A stretch of DNA of 64,000 bases from Daucus carota subsp. sativus. Taxonomy: Eukaryota; Streptophyta; Magnoliopsida; Apiales; Apiaceae. The position numbers and the translations under genes were made by a program. Positions within the stretch are counted from its first letter, which is position 1. The number at the start of each line of letters is the position of its first letter. Positions 10,514 to 21,566 of the stretch are shown here, piece by piece. Below the pieces are notes generated by a model. The model saw nothing but the letters and a program-made list of their open reading frames with translations, was not told the DNA's origin and made no database searches. Location: NCBI RefSeq assembly GCF_001625215.2, contig NC_030384.2:41388390-41452389 (forward strand), in the 5' to 3' direction.

Positions 10514-13500
10514 TTATAGAATGATCTCCTCCTGAACACTTACGTTAAGGGTTTTGTTTGGTAGAACAATACTGTTGATGATGACAATTTCATCTTCAAC
10601 AGTCACGGCTTCGCCTGCATCAGATATAAGCAATTAATAAGATCTTTATGTAAAAAAGGGTTCCTAAGATATCAAAAAGGATCTGAAACAAGTTTTATGT
10701 AAAAAAGGGTTCCTAAGATATCAAAAAGGATCTGAAACAAGTTTAAGACGAGCAGGCAGGAAGAATACCAAGGATGGTAACTCCAAGCTTCGCATTGCAG
10801 TCTCCTTCAGCCTGAATTAATAATACTTTGTTAGCAAACTTAATATACCACCTGAATGCTATCTATCATTTATAATATCAGAAAATTTATGTTTATAAGA
10901 AACTTGCGGCCGCGAACTTGCCTGTACGCGTGACCATTTCCCAAGAGATGATTTCCACCCAACGATTGAATGCATAACAACAGCATTATCCTGGCAGAAA
11001 TGGTACACCATTATATCAGTTATCTGGAATAAGTTACTTGATAGTTGCATGAAAAATTCGGTTATTTAGCTATTGAAACTCTACAAACATATTTAATATT
11101 AAAGAAACCATACCTTGATTTCAACGTCATCCAAGATAATACAATTTATTAGTCGTACACCAGCAGCTACCCGGACATTTGCTGATATTGAAACATCTGG
11201 ACCTATCTGTAGACAAATAGAAAGAAGAAAACATAAAAAAGAAAAAGTTCAAAAAAGGGAGGACGATATGATTAATACTAAAAATATATTAAGAATGGTT
11301 ATGATCTAGAATAAACACAAGATCTACATGAGTTGAGGGCATTTACAAGAATCCGGTTATTACTATTTAGCAGTACTCACGGTACTATTTAGCAGTACTC
11401 ACGTCACTTGGAATCTCAAAATGTTTTCAAAAAGTCCGATAATTCACATTACTTACTGCAAAAACATGTTCGAGTAATAGGTGGTTGACACTGACACAGT
11501 GACGCAATAATGACAACACAGATGAGCATTCATGTAGCCATTTTATAGGAGCACGTGTCACGATGTTTGCACCTCTTGTTAACTTTTTTTCCTTAGTTGA
11601 TGATTAGCATATTATTAAATGTATCAGCATTTAGTTTAACAGGAGGGAGAGGAGGGGTCAGAATTTGCGAACTCTAACCCCCTCATCTAGCACTATAAGA
11701 AGTGTCTGGTTCTGGTGCGTGATAGTTGAAGTCTATGACAATCTGCGTCTTCTGTAGTAAAATACAAATAATAATGTCTTTTTTCTTCAGATAGCAGTAT
11801 CGAATCACAAGTACACTTGTACATACATAACATAAACTCTAGACCTCATCTACCACTATAAGAAGTGTGTGGTTCTGGTGCATGATGGTTAAAGTTTATG
11901 ACAATCTGCTTCTGTTATAGTATATTACAAATAACAATGTCTTTTTTTCTTAAATAGCAGTATATTTCATAAGTATATGTAATATATAAAAGTTTCAATT
12001 TCGGCATTTCGCTGAGAGACAAATGGTAGCTACAGATTCAAAAGAGATAAATTAAACCTTTGCAGTTGGATGTACTTTTGCTGATGGGTGAATATAAACA
12101 TCACCAATAATCCTAGCACTCTTAGAGCCATCTCCACTGGCCAACAGATGAGGAGTGGTAATCCGATATTGGGCAAGATATAGAGCAGAACACTTGAGAG
12201 AAATTCTGCACATAAAAGAAATGAGCCTAAGTAGTGATTAAGGAACACTAAAGGGGAGAATAAGTGGAGAGGATGACCCTACCCTGGCGTCTTTATCTGT
12301 TCCCAAAAATCCATGTTCTCGTAAGTATACAATTGTTTCTTTCCCGCAAGAGGTGAGAGGATATCTTGATCCAATCGAACAAAATCTTGAGGAAGGTTTC
12401 TGTTGAAGATATCAACACCATAATTGACAGGGTCCACAGCATTCAAAAGTTAACAGGGACTACTATGTATTTACTGGTTCACTCAAGACACATAAGCACA
12501 TGATAACATGATAGGCATTGTGGTGAAGGACCATGCTCAAGTTATAAGTATACACAGATGGAACTTGGAGAAGATAGGTTATATCTCAGTGAAACAACCA
12601 AAAGCTCAAGTCACAATAATTTATATATTACAAAAAGTATGAATTGTAGATGCAAATAAATGTATATGTAACCTGCAATACATGGATTAATATATCAATC
12701 CATGAAAAGTCACAAGAAGCAACTTCCTCATGCACTTATGAGAGATATTGGATGAACATATTGAAAATTATCTAGCTTGCAAGAACTTAAGCACTGTCAC
12801 AATAGTAGTTAGAGTAGTTAATAAATCGTAAGATCAGTGTCAAAAAGAAAACTCCGTTTAGTATAGTGGAAACAGAACAGAGTAATTTTGTACCTTGCAG
12901 CCAACTGGAGGGCCTCAAAGCTCGACACACGCCGCAAATTAGCTACAAAAAACAGTTTTAAATTTTGGATCAACAAAGGGAGTATACTCCAGTCAAGTAA
13001 ACACATATAGCAGTTCCTCAGATTATCAATGTGGTAAAAATAAACAGATCAATCAAGGTACCCTTTCATCTGTTACAAGTTACAGCATAATAGTTTTGCT
13101 CCAGCTTTTACCAATATCTAATTGCCTATATTAAACTGATGAATAGGGAACTATATAGAATAGATTGTCAAGTCTTGTTGCAATTAGCAGCCTGGAACTA
13201 GGTTTTATTCAAACACCTACACTAATTGCCAGCATTGTTCATTCCTGAAACAATTTGCAGCAAAGTCTTTTGCTTACTGAAAATTGCAAGTTTTGTTCAG
13301 TATATTTGCAACTACCTGACTTCACAAATAATAACTTTGCTTCTTTTTGTATCATGGACCTTGTAAACTATATGAATGAAAAAGTGAGCAGGAGGCTCAA
13401 AATATGGTAGGTATTGTATTTGTATTAGCACGTCTATATGTGCTCTGTCTATCTCGTATGTGTGACCATGTTTGCGTTAGTGTGGGTGTGAATCATTCCT

Positions 13501-15133
13501 CGAATATTCATCATTCCTACACTCTTTCTAATTCTGACCATAGATTCATAGTTCAGTTGATGTATACAAAGGGAAAAAACAAATTAAAACTGAGTTCAAA
13601 TGTTGACAATTATGATTTTTAAACTTTCGTTTCCCCAGTTTTTTCATTACTTGTATCTCACAGTGGGTAAAAAGGCTAATAGAAAACCAACCTTTGTCTT
13701 CCCGGTGTTTGGAAACATCTTGGATTGCACTAAATATTTCTGGGCTGAAGATGTAAACCCCGCAGTTTATTAAATCACTTACCTGCATTTTATAAAACAA
13801 AAAATGTAATTGCAATGCAAAAACAAAAGGATGGGATTAACTATGCACAAATTTTTTAAAACATTCACTTATAACAAGAACCTAATATGTACATACAAAA
13901 GTCTCGGGCTTCTCGGTGTAATGTAACAACTCTTTGGTGACTGGGTCAGCAACCAACTCACCAAATTGGTTAGCTGATTCAGCAGAAACCTAAACACAAA
14001 AAAGTTTAGCGAAGACAAGTAATCACAGATAACAACAAAGAAAGCTATCAATTAGGATGAGAGGTGTGGCTAGCATAAAAGTGCTACCTTGATTACTAAT
14101 AATGTTCCCGTTCCACCATACCTTCGGTGAGCCTCTGCAAGCAGAAAGAAAAAATTTGGATCCAGTAAGTAGTCACTGATTCGACTGTTAGTTGAATATA
14201 TAAACAAGAAATTAAACCCAGTATGAAATTGAAAACATTCAAACTGCGATTACTGAAATATTTAGCTTACCAAGCATGTCCGGAAGTGGAAAATTGCAAC
14301 AAACATCACAGTTCAGCAAAAAAATATGTGACTGCCAGTAAAATACAATGATCAAAACTGTATTTATTAAATACCAAAAAATAATAATTGTAGCATGTTA
14401 AGTTATATGCACCATGACAAAAAAAAAAAAGTATTTAAAGTGCAGCCTAATACCGGGTTATCTTCCAAAATATAGTCTCTGAAGTAGTAAAGAGCACCAG
14501 CAGAACCATGTGGCTTGTCTTCTTTCAAGTATCTAAAACAGTACACAGAGACAACATCAAGAAGTAAAATTTAATGTGTTATATCTTCTTGAATCAAACA
14601 CAAATTGGATAACAATGAATGCAATGATCACCTGACAGGGACTCTAAGCTCGTTAGAGATTGAGGAAACATAAAGACTGAACTCCCTTTCCTCGTAAAAT
14701 CCCACCAGAAAAATTTGTGCCAAATTGGGAATCTACAATTCAGAATTCTATTAGACAACAATTCAAGATTTAACAAAAAACACATTCCAGCACAATTTTA
14801 TCAACACTAAGCCGCCAAGATATTACAGTAAATTAAAATTATAAAAAGGGTACCCTTTTGCAAGCAGAAATAGGGTGGTGAACCATAGGCTGACCAGCAA
14901 GAGGGAAAAGGGGTTTGGGGGTGTTGAATGACAGAGGCCTAAATCGAGTTCCTGCAACATGGTCACATATACTTACATATGATTGTGTGTATATCAACAA
15001 GTAAAGTTAATTTTATCAAGAAAACTATGAAGATGGGATCGAAAAACAATGGAATTGAAGGGATGCGAGATTTACCTTTGGTGGGTCCACCCACCATGAT
15101 GACAGCGACTACCTTCTCCGTGGAGCTCTCCAT
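10514..15133 (-). CDS. KJC1: GDP-mannose pyrophosphorylase-like protein (KONJAC / GMPPA type)
   Basis: There are 15 exons on the minus strand: 15076..15133, 14854..14951, 14632..14732, 14454..14532, 14271..14331, 14088..14134, 13897..13989, 13692..13782, 12894..12942, 12283..12399, 12058..12205, 11114..11206, 10922..10990, 10769..10811 and 10514..10614. They total 1248 nt and 415 residues, the length I recall for the plant family. The N-terminal nucleotidyltransferase domain has [20 protein letters not shown]. From about residue 290 the isoleucine-patch repeats of a left-handed beta-helix follow ([19 protein letters not shown]). The C-terminus is [16 protein letters not shown]. In plants these proteins stimulate the GDP-mannose pyrophosphorylase VTC1, feeding glucomannan, ascorbate, N-glycan and GPI synthesis in the cytosol. 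All junctions keep phase. The donor after exon 13 is GC rather than GT (10920-10921). The symbol is by orthology; the paralogue KJC2 cannot be excluded. Confidence 0.96.
10645..10742. repeat. 49-bp tandem duplication in the last KONJAC intron
   Basis: Copies at 10645-10693 and 10694-10742 look identical and begin TTTATGTAAAAAAGGG. They lie between the last two exons. Confidence 0.93.
11681..11995. repeat. About 160-bp direct duplication in a KONJAC intron
   Basis: Copies begin at 11681 and 11844 with CCTCATCTA and share AGAAGTGT, GGTTCTGGTGC and TATGACAATCTGC with scattered differences. A smaller 22-bp duplication (TACTATTTAGCAG...) lies nearby at about 11361-11402. Confidence 0.85.
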
Positions 15134-15460
15134 TGTATTCAACCCAGGATTTAGATTCAGATATTTGGTTTAGATGTGTGTGTATAAGTTGTAACTGGGG
15201 GTGTGGCGTAAAGTTAAAAACAACTCAACACTGGGGGATGACTGATGATGTAGCAGGAGAATATACTTTGGAACTAGTGTAGTTTCATAAATCAAATTCT
15301 CTTCTACCCTGTTTCACCGTTCGTCTAGATTTTAACACATTCGTCTTTTTTCCTTTTTCTTTTCTATGGTTCAAAGTATATCTCTGTTAGAATAAACCTG
15401 GGTTATTAATTGTAGTTTTTTGTATATTTGCTTTTTAACGTGACTTGGTAAAAAGTTATA

Positions 15461-15769
15461 CTCCCTTTGTCCCTATCATTTCTTTACCGTTACTATTTTG
15501 GGATGTCCCTCTCATTTCTTTACATTACCATAAATAGTAAGTTTTTTCAATCATTACACCCACTATCTTCCCCCACTATCTCATAGAGTATTTAACAATA
15601 AAAACTACTATTACACCCACTACCTTCATCCATTATCTCAAATCCATTATTAAATATTGATGGGTCCCACCATTTTACCCACTTTTCATCTAACTTTACT
15701 CATTTTTCATACATTGTCTTGGTCTCCGTGTCCCCCTCCAATGTAAACAATTGAGGGGGACGGAGGGAG
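15461..15769. mobile_element. Stowaway-type MITE (Tc1/mariner), 309 bp
   Basis: The left terminus CTCCCTTTGTCCCTATCATT pairs with the right terminus GGGGGACGGAGGGAG. TA dinucleotides flank both ends (15459-15460 and 15770-15771), the Stowaway target site. It lies upstream of the KONJAC gene. Confidence 0.9.
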
Positions 15770-15771
15770 TA

Positions 15772-16065
15772 TATAATATAAGTATATTGATTTTTTTTAA
15801 TAGATGTATATTGATATTTGATAATGTGTTTGACACATGTGTTATGTGTATATAATATATTATTTTTTTTCATTAACACATTTAAATGAAATATTATAAT
15901 ATATAAATATTATATTTTTCAGAAAAATAAGATTAAAAAAAGAAAAATTTTGTACATAAATTTTTGATATCAATAATACTCTTAAGTCTCAACTAAAGTT
16001 AAATACTAAAAACAGAAAATGCTTAGTATAGGCTGGCTATCTCGGCAAGCCCGATGATCGGAAAC
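15772..16065. other. AT-rich spacer
   Basis: I see no gene or clear repeat here before the hAT element. Confidence 0.4.
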
Positions 16066-16614
16066 TAGACCTGGCAATTCGGTACACAACACGAAAAGTT
16101 TGGGTTTGGTTTTCAATATTCGATACACGAACACGAAAGTACACGAACACGAAAAATACACGTTACATTTAGTGTCGGGTTCGGTTTTTAATACAAGTAC
16201 ACGAATGACACGAAAGTACACGAACTAAATAAATAATATAAATTAAGAAATATATTATACTTATTTATTATATATTCTTTAATAAATTTTAATTATGTTA
16301 TTTCATTTTTGTTATCTTATGAATTTATTGTATGTCTAATCTATTGTTTGTCACAGAAAAATTGTAAAAATAATAGATTTATTGTGAAATTCGTGTACTT
16401 TCGTGTACAAATGTGTATTTCGTGTATATTTCATCCGGACCGTTTGTGGTACACGGAAGGTACACGAATTTTTTCGTGTACTAAACATGTACAGTTCGTG
16501 TTGACACGAAATAATTCAGTTCGTGTACGTGTTTCAGAACTGGTACACGAAACCGAAACAGTTCGGGTTCGGGTTTAGAGTGCAGTACACAAAATGAACT
16601 GTTTGCCAGGTCTA
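16066..16614. mobile_element. hAT-type MITE, 549 bp, with 8-bp target duplication
   Basis: The termini are TAGACCTGGCAA on the left and TTGCCAGGTCTA on the right. An exact 8-bp duplication TCGGAAAC flanks the element at 16058-16065 and 16615-16622, diagnostic of hAT transposons. The subterminal regions carry many copies of ACACGAA / TTCGTGT in both orientations, the usual layout of hAT transposase-binding repeats. There is no coding capacity. Confidence 0.95.
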
Positions 16615-16622
16615 TCGGAAAC

Positions 16623-17092
16623 AATGGACTGAAGCCAACTCAGACGCAGGCTATTCGGGCTAGAGCCCGTTCTCTGAAATAGTGAAGAAAAGTGAAATGG
16701 CCGTGTACAATACACATTGGACTTCAATGTCTATTTGATTTTAGTTCCTCCGCTCCTGATCTTCTCGGCCATGATAAAAAGAGACGAAGACCTTTAAATA
16801 AAACAATTAGTATAGGCCGGCCCAATCCTGGATTTAGAACATCTATGTCAAAGAGAGAAAGATGCCGCAGGTTTTTTAGAACATCTACACCACATTAATT
16901 AATTATTCATATATAAATTAATAAATTAATTTTTCAAAATATTCTCATATTTTTCCTTATCACATCAATAATAATTTTATTTTAAATTTTATAATATTAA
17001 AATATAGATCAGAGTCATGTAAGGGATTCCAAATCAACACTCATCGTTGTCCTTACTTTATGCATATATATTGGTTGATCATTGATCGATGA
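16623..17092. other. Repeat-flank DNA without a recognised gene
   Basis: A short phrase TTAGTATAGG occurs on both sides of the hAT element (about 16022 and 16808), so it probably landed in an older repeat. No protein-like frame is seen. Confidence 0.35.
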
Positions 17093-17286
17093 TAGGGCTG
17101 TAATTCCAGCCGAGCCAGGTGAGTTTCGAGTCTGACCTAATTCTAGTCAATTTAGCCGAGTCGACTGGTTAACTAATCGAGTCTAAATTTTTGTCCGAGC
17201 CAATTTAAACGAGACGAGCCGAGTCGAACCCACTTAAACGAGTTTGAGCCGGGCAAACTCGCGAGCCGACTCGAATTCCAGCTCTA
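17093..17286. mobile_element. Short hAT-like MITE, about 194 bp
   Basis: The left end TAGGGCTGTAATTCCAGCC and the right end GAATTCCAGCTCTA form imperfect inverted termini. The interior is rich in GAGCC/GAGTCGA motifs. I find no clean 8-bp duplication, so the family is inferred from the termini only. Confidence 0.6.
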
Positions 17287-17623
17287 AATTCAATGACGTG
17301 ACACACGAGAACAAGTTGCACAACCTAGAATATGAGCTTTTAACCGATTATCGTCTAAAAGAACTCTTCATCCCTTGTTTAATTCAGATTCAAAACATCA
17401 AATCCTGCATTATAGTGGCGTAAAAATAGGATTCCAAAGATGCATATTTCAAAAAAAAAAAAAAGGATTCCAAAGATGCATACATTAAATTATCTATCAT
17501 CTTAAATATTTCAATCTTTGACAGCGATTGGACATCTAAACTTGGAAATAATTTACAAACCCGGGAATCCGGGATGGCGGAGGAATTGCCAAAGTGAACC
17601 TCTTGTATGACCAGGTTGTCAAT

Positions 17624-18000
17624 TAGGGTTCGGGCATGCCAGACTGAGCATGCCTAGGCATGTCTTTTGTCCATTTGGCATGCTTTTTTACTAATTTTTT
17701 ATATAATTAATAAAATTTATATAAATATTATATCTTATAAATATTGAAAATTTTAAATATAATCCAACTTCATAGTTAAATATTAGATAAACTACTAATA
17801 TAAGTTAGTACTGTATTAAGTTCTATTCTTAATATTTACTAATTTTTGTTATATTTATAAATGCACTTTAGTGTCAATCGTGTAATACTGCAGCAGTTTT
17901 TGTTATATTTAATGGAAAATGGCATGTCATTTGGGCATGCCTTTTTGTAAAATACATGCCTATATGCATGTCAGTGAAAACTGCCGTGACATGTACACTA
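17624..18000. mobile_element. hAT-type MITE, 377 bp, with 8-bp target duplication
   Basis: The ends TAGGGTTCGGGCATGCC and GACATGTACACTA are flanked by an exact 8-bp repeat TTGTCAAT (17616-17623 and 18001-18008). Subterminal GGCATG/CATGCC motifs recur in both orientations. There is no coding capacity. Confidence 0.85.
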
Positions 18001-18008
18001 TTGTCAAT

Positions 18009-18967
18009 GCTTGGGCTTTTAAAACTTTTAACGATAATTTTTGAAAAATGTCAGATATCTCAATAAGTTATCTCAAAAATTTTTTCCTAAATATATTATT
18101 AACATCTAGAAGATTCTTATTATATTATTAAAACAAGCATGACCCGTAGTAAATCTTTATAAGGGAATTCTGTCCGCTATCGCCTCTTGCTCATTCCGCC
18201 AGTGGAGAATCGCCTAATTAAGTACGAACATGTAAATGGATGTTCTTGACTCTTAACACTAGAGTTTCATGAAAAGACGGTCCAGACTTTTTCTCTTATT
18301 TAAGTTTCAATCGAGATTAAATACTAAATTGGAGCGAGTTTAGGCAAAATCTAGAGAATTATTTTGAATTCTTTTGTTGGAATGAAACAGTTTGGATTAA
18401 ACTCCTCGATCGAGATCAAATTATCTTCATATTAAAGTAATTTTTTTACTAAAGCTTTTGATGTGAACTGAACAGTGATATTGTGTTTGCTTGGATGAAA
18501 GAAATAAAATGGAACAGAATAAGCAAATACAAGAGAAAATATAAGAGACAAGATCGAGTTTTGAAGGAGGAAATGGTCATTTTCTCAAAATTGGAGTGTG
18601 AGAGAAATTTTAGAACAATTGTTCATTTATAATTCAATTCCGTTTCATTTCTTTTAAATTTATTCATCTCAACCAAATAAATATTATAACATAAATGTGT
18701 TAGATATTTATTCAAAATAAATATATCAATAATAATGTTGAACAAGGCTCGAGTTACCTCTCCGAATACATCTATCATCTCCTTACCCGTAAGTTTCATT
18801 CGAGCATATATTTATCAGATTTTTTTAGTAGCGTGACCACGTACCTATACTAACAATTATTTTTTATTCGTAGATTTTTCTAATTAAGAGGTTATCATTA
18901 TTAATAAGATATTGAGATGGTAGCAAATAAGAATCCACCAACTAAACAAAAAAAAAAAAAACAGTTA
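18009..18967. other. Intergenic, no gene seen
   Basis: AT-rich sequence. No frame or motif I can assign. Confidence 0.4.
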
Positions 18968-19325
18968 GAGCAACTCTAATGCATCCATTCCGTACCTATA
19001 TTTGATCTGCATGGACAAGATTTGAGGATTGAGAACAAAAAAAGCTCCTCCAACGCAACTCCCTATCCCCTATTAATTTTAGGTGAGAGAAAGTTCAACC
19101 CCTTATTTGAGGGATGAAAAAGCAACCCCCTATATGCTCCATGTCATCACCAGCTCATATCTCCTCTTATTTTTCTGTTATTTATTAGTGCAATATTTTC
19201 TCTCCTTGAGTTGTATATATAGATTTAAAATATAGGGATCCAAATAGGGAACACCGTTGGAGCAAAATAGCTTTTTGATCCCCAATATTTTAGATATCCA
19301 TTAATATATAATATTTTAGGGGTTG

Positions 19326-20308
19326 TGTTATTTTACACCAACTATGAGAAAGATTGTAGAAGGGGGGGGGTTGAATACAATCTTTTACAAATTTAAAAGA
19401 TTCAAGAACAATACACTGAGAACACAGTAAACAGAAAAACACCAAGTATTAAAAATACGGGTGGATTGAATGATCCACCCGTGAGATTTTATATAGAAGA
19501 ATCTGTGGATTGTTTACAATTCGCACAGCTGCTGGTTCATCACTCAAACAAGTTCTAACTCTCAGATTTTTCTCTCAAGTAATTTGAACAAGTTCAACTG
19601 ATGCTACTAACTTGGTTATATACTCCAAGTTTTACAAAGCTTTTAGCTAGATTACAAAATGCACTCTAATCTAAAAACAATGCTGCACAACTTTGTCTTA
19701 TGCATGCTTTCTGAGATGTCTTCATCTTTGACCATCACCTTGATTTGATCCAGATTGCACTGCATGAGATAAGTATGTTTCTGCTTCTTCTTTATTTTCC
19801 TAATTAGGCTTCCATGTCTATTTTAGTGTAATTCGATCCATGTGATTTGTCAGACTTAAGCTCTAGTCACTTTCAACTGCTCTTTGCTTCATCAGTTGAA
19901 AGTTCTGGTTGCTTTCAACTGCTCTCGACTTTATCAGTTGAATGCCCGGCTCATCAGTTGAATGAATTACAAACTCCATCAGTTGAATGCTGTTCCAGTC
20001 TCATCAGTTGAATTCCTCAGCATCATCAGTTGAGCACTTTGTCTTCAGTTGAATGCTTGATTTTCATCAGTTGAAACATCATCCAGTTTTCATCAGTTGA
20101 AGAGTTACATCTCATCAGTTGAATATCCTTCACTTAGATAAAATTACATGGCATTGGATATTTACAATTAGCCATCCTATTCTACCCATCCGTTGATAAT
20201 TCCCAAAGACAAGAAATATAACAATTACAACTGAAATTTGATAAAGATTCTAAGTAAGACATGTTACAAAATGTTCATGTTATCATCAAAAATTATTGAT
20301 TCCTAACA
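19326..20308. mobile_element. Solo LTR of an LTR retrotransposon, 983 bp
   Basis: The sequence starts TGTTATTTTACACC and ends TTCCTAACA, the TG...CA inverted ends of a long terminal repeat. An exact 5-bp duplication GGTTG flanks it (19321-19325 and 20309-20313). No internal domain or second LTR is present, so it is a solo LTR left by recombination between the two ends of a full element. The clean target repeat suggests a fairly young insertion, younger than the MITE it lies in. The superfamily is not certain; the long LTR and a TTGAATACAATC phrase near the start remind me of Copia elements of the SIRE group. Confidence 0.85.
19889..20122. repeat. Ten interspersed TCAGTTGA motifs inside the solo LTR
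   Basis: The core (CA)TCAGTTGAA occurs about ten times in roughly 235 bp, spaced about 19-43 bp, with non-repeated sequence between. Two inverted copies (TTTCAACTG) lie at about 19871 and 19912. See the matching finding. Confidence 0.9.
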
Positions 20309-20340
20309 GGTTGAAAATAGGGAATTGCATTGGGCTTGCT

Positions 20341-20726
20341 AGCAACTCCAATGCACCCACTCCTTACTTATATTTAGTCTACATGGACAATATTTGAGGA
20401 TTGAGAACAAAAAACACAACTCCAACGCAACTCCCTATCCCTCATTTATTTTAGGTGAGAGAAAGTTCAACCTCTTATTTGAGGGATGAAAAAGCAAACC
20501 CCTATATTCTCTATGTCATCACCAGCTCATATATCCTCTTGTTATTCTGTCATTTACCATTGTAATTTCTCTCTCTATTTCAATTGCATATGTAAATTTG
20601 AAATATAGGGGATCAATATAGGGAATACCATTGGAGCAAAACAACTTTTTGGTCCCATATATTTTAGGTAATCATTATTATATAATATTTTAAGGGTTGA
20701 AAATAGAGAATTGCATTGGGCTTGCT
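20341..20726. mobile_element. Tourist-like MITE, copy 2
   Basis: It begins AGCAACTCCAATGCACCC and ends TTGCATTGGGCTTGCT. Along its length it matches copy 1, including TTTGAGGATTGAGAACAAA and GTGAGAGAAAGTTCAACC. It abuts copy 1 head to tail with no spacer. Confidence 0.8.
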
Positions 20727-20982
20727 TATTTTTTCAACCCCTAAAGTATTATACTGAATATTTTAGGCTTATACTGAATTCGATTTGTTAATAATCAGAT
20801 TTGTTTATACTCCTTCCATTCTCAATATATATATATTTTTTTAAAAAAATCACGCATCTTAACAAAAATTTAATTTTCTTATCTATTCTTAATATTTGCG
20901 CTAAATTATAGTGTGTTGTGAGTGAGGAGTATATGTATACTAGTCAAACATTATAAATTGTAAACATTGTAAAATGAAGTCA

Positions 20983-21080
20983 ATTTTTTTTTTATTTTTT
21001 TTGCCAGTTGATTACACACGCACATGTGGGGAGTCGAACTTCCGACCTCCCGCAAGGGGGTACAAGCGCTCTACCACCAA
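20983..21080 (-). mobile_element. Short tRNA-derived SINE
   Basis: Read on the minus strand it starts TTGGTGGTAGAGCGCTTG (box-A-like), continues with GCGGGAGGTCGG and GAAGTTCGACTCCCC (box-B-like) and ends in an A-rich tail (plus-strand T run 20983-21002). This is the plan of a tRNA-headed plant SINE. It is not a tRNA gene, because the acceptor stem and anticodon arm do not close. No clear target duplication is visible. Confidence 0.6.
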
Positions 21081-21566
21081 AATTTGACTAGTTTAAATAG
21101 GCACATATGTTGAGACAGATAAAGTATTTAAAATAATATTTTGAAAAAATAGAGAGTAAAAAGTATTTTGGGACATATATATTTTTTAAAAGAGATATTT
21201 AAATTGGGACGAAGAGAGTATTTATAAGACCGCCAATAAATAATTTATCTCGCTTAGAAAACTAAAATCACTTTCCCAAGTCTTATCCCAAATCCAAGCA
21301 TACTTAAAAATCATAATTATATCTTTAAAAGCTTCATCTTACAGCCACAAGTACAGGTAGTCAAATACAACATTATAAGCAATCGTGCAATTATGCAAGT
21401 AAAATTTCACCGACCCAAATCTCTCACCATCCAATCTCACGTCAGATTTTAGCTTTTTCCCGACATGTTCTTAGAACTAAATTCAATCAAAAGTGAGCAG
21501 TCTTTCTGACGGATTTTGGCTGTCGGAATAGATGGCGCCAAAAGTTCGAAATCACAATAAACGGGT
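21081..21566. other. 3' flank of the first metalloproteinase gene
   Basis: AT-rich spacer, then the probable 3' UTR of the metalloproteinase gene from about 21560 downward. No other gene seen. Confidence 0.45.

Larger units (their letters stand above)
18968..20340. mobile_element. Tourist-like MITE, copy 1, interrupted by a solo LTR
   Basis: This is one MITE of about 385 bp split in two: 18968-19325 on the left and 20314-20340 on the right of the LTR. Its left end GAGCAACTCTAATGCA pairs with TGCATTGGGCTTGCT at its right end. It is the same family as the copy directly after it (20341-20726) and as the inverted copy at 31696-32320, which has TTA on both sides. This points to PIF/Harbinger (Tourist). 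Confidence 0.8.

Noticed and set aside
20983-21080. A functional tRNA gene
   Set aside because: The internal promoter-like boxes are present, but the acceptor and anticodon stems do not pair. It fits a SINE better.
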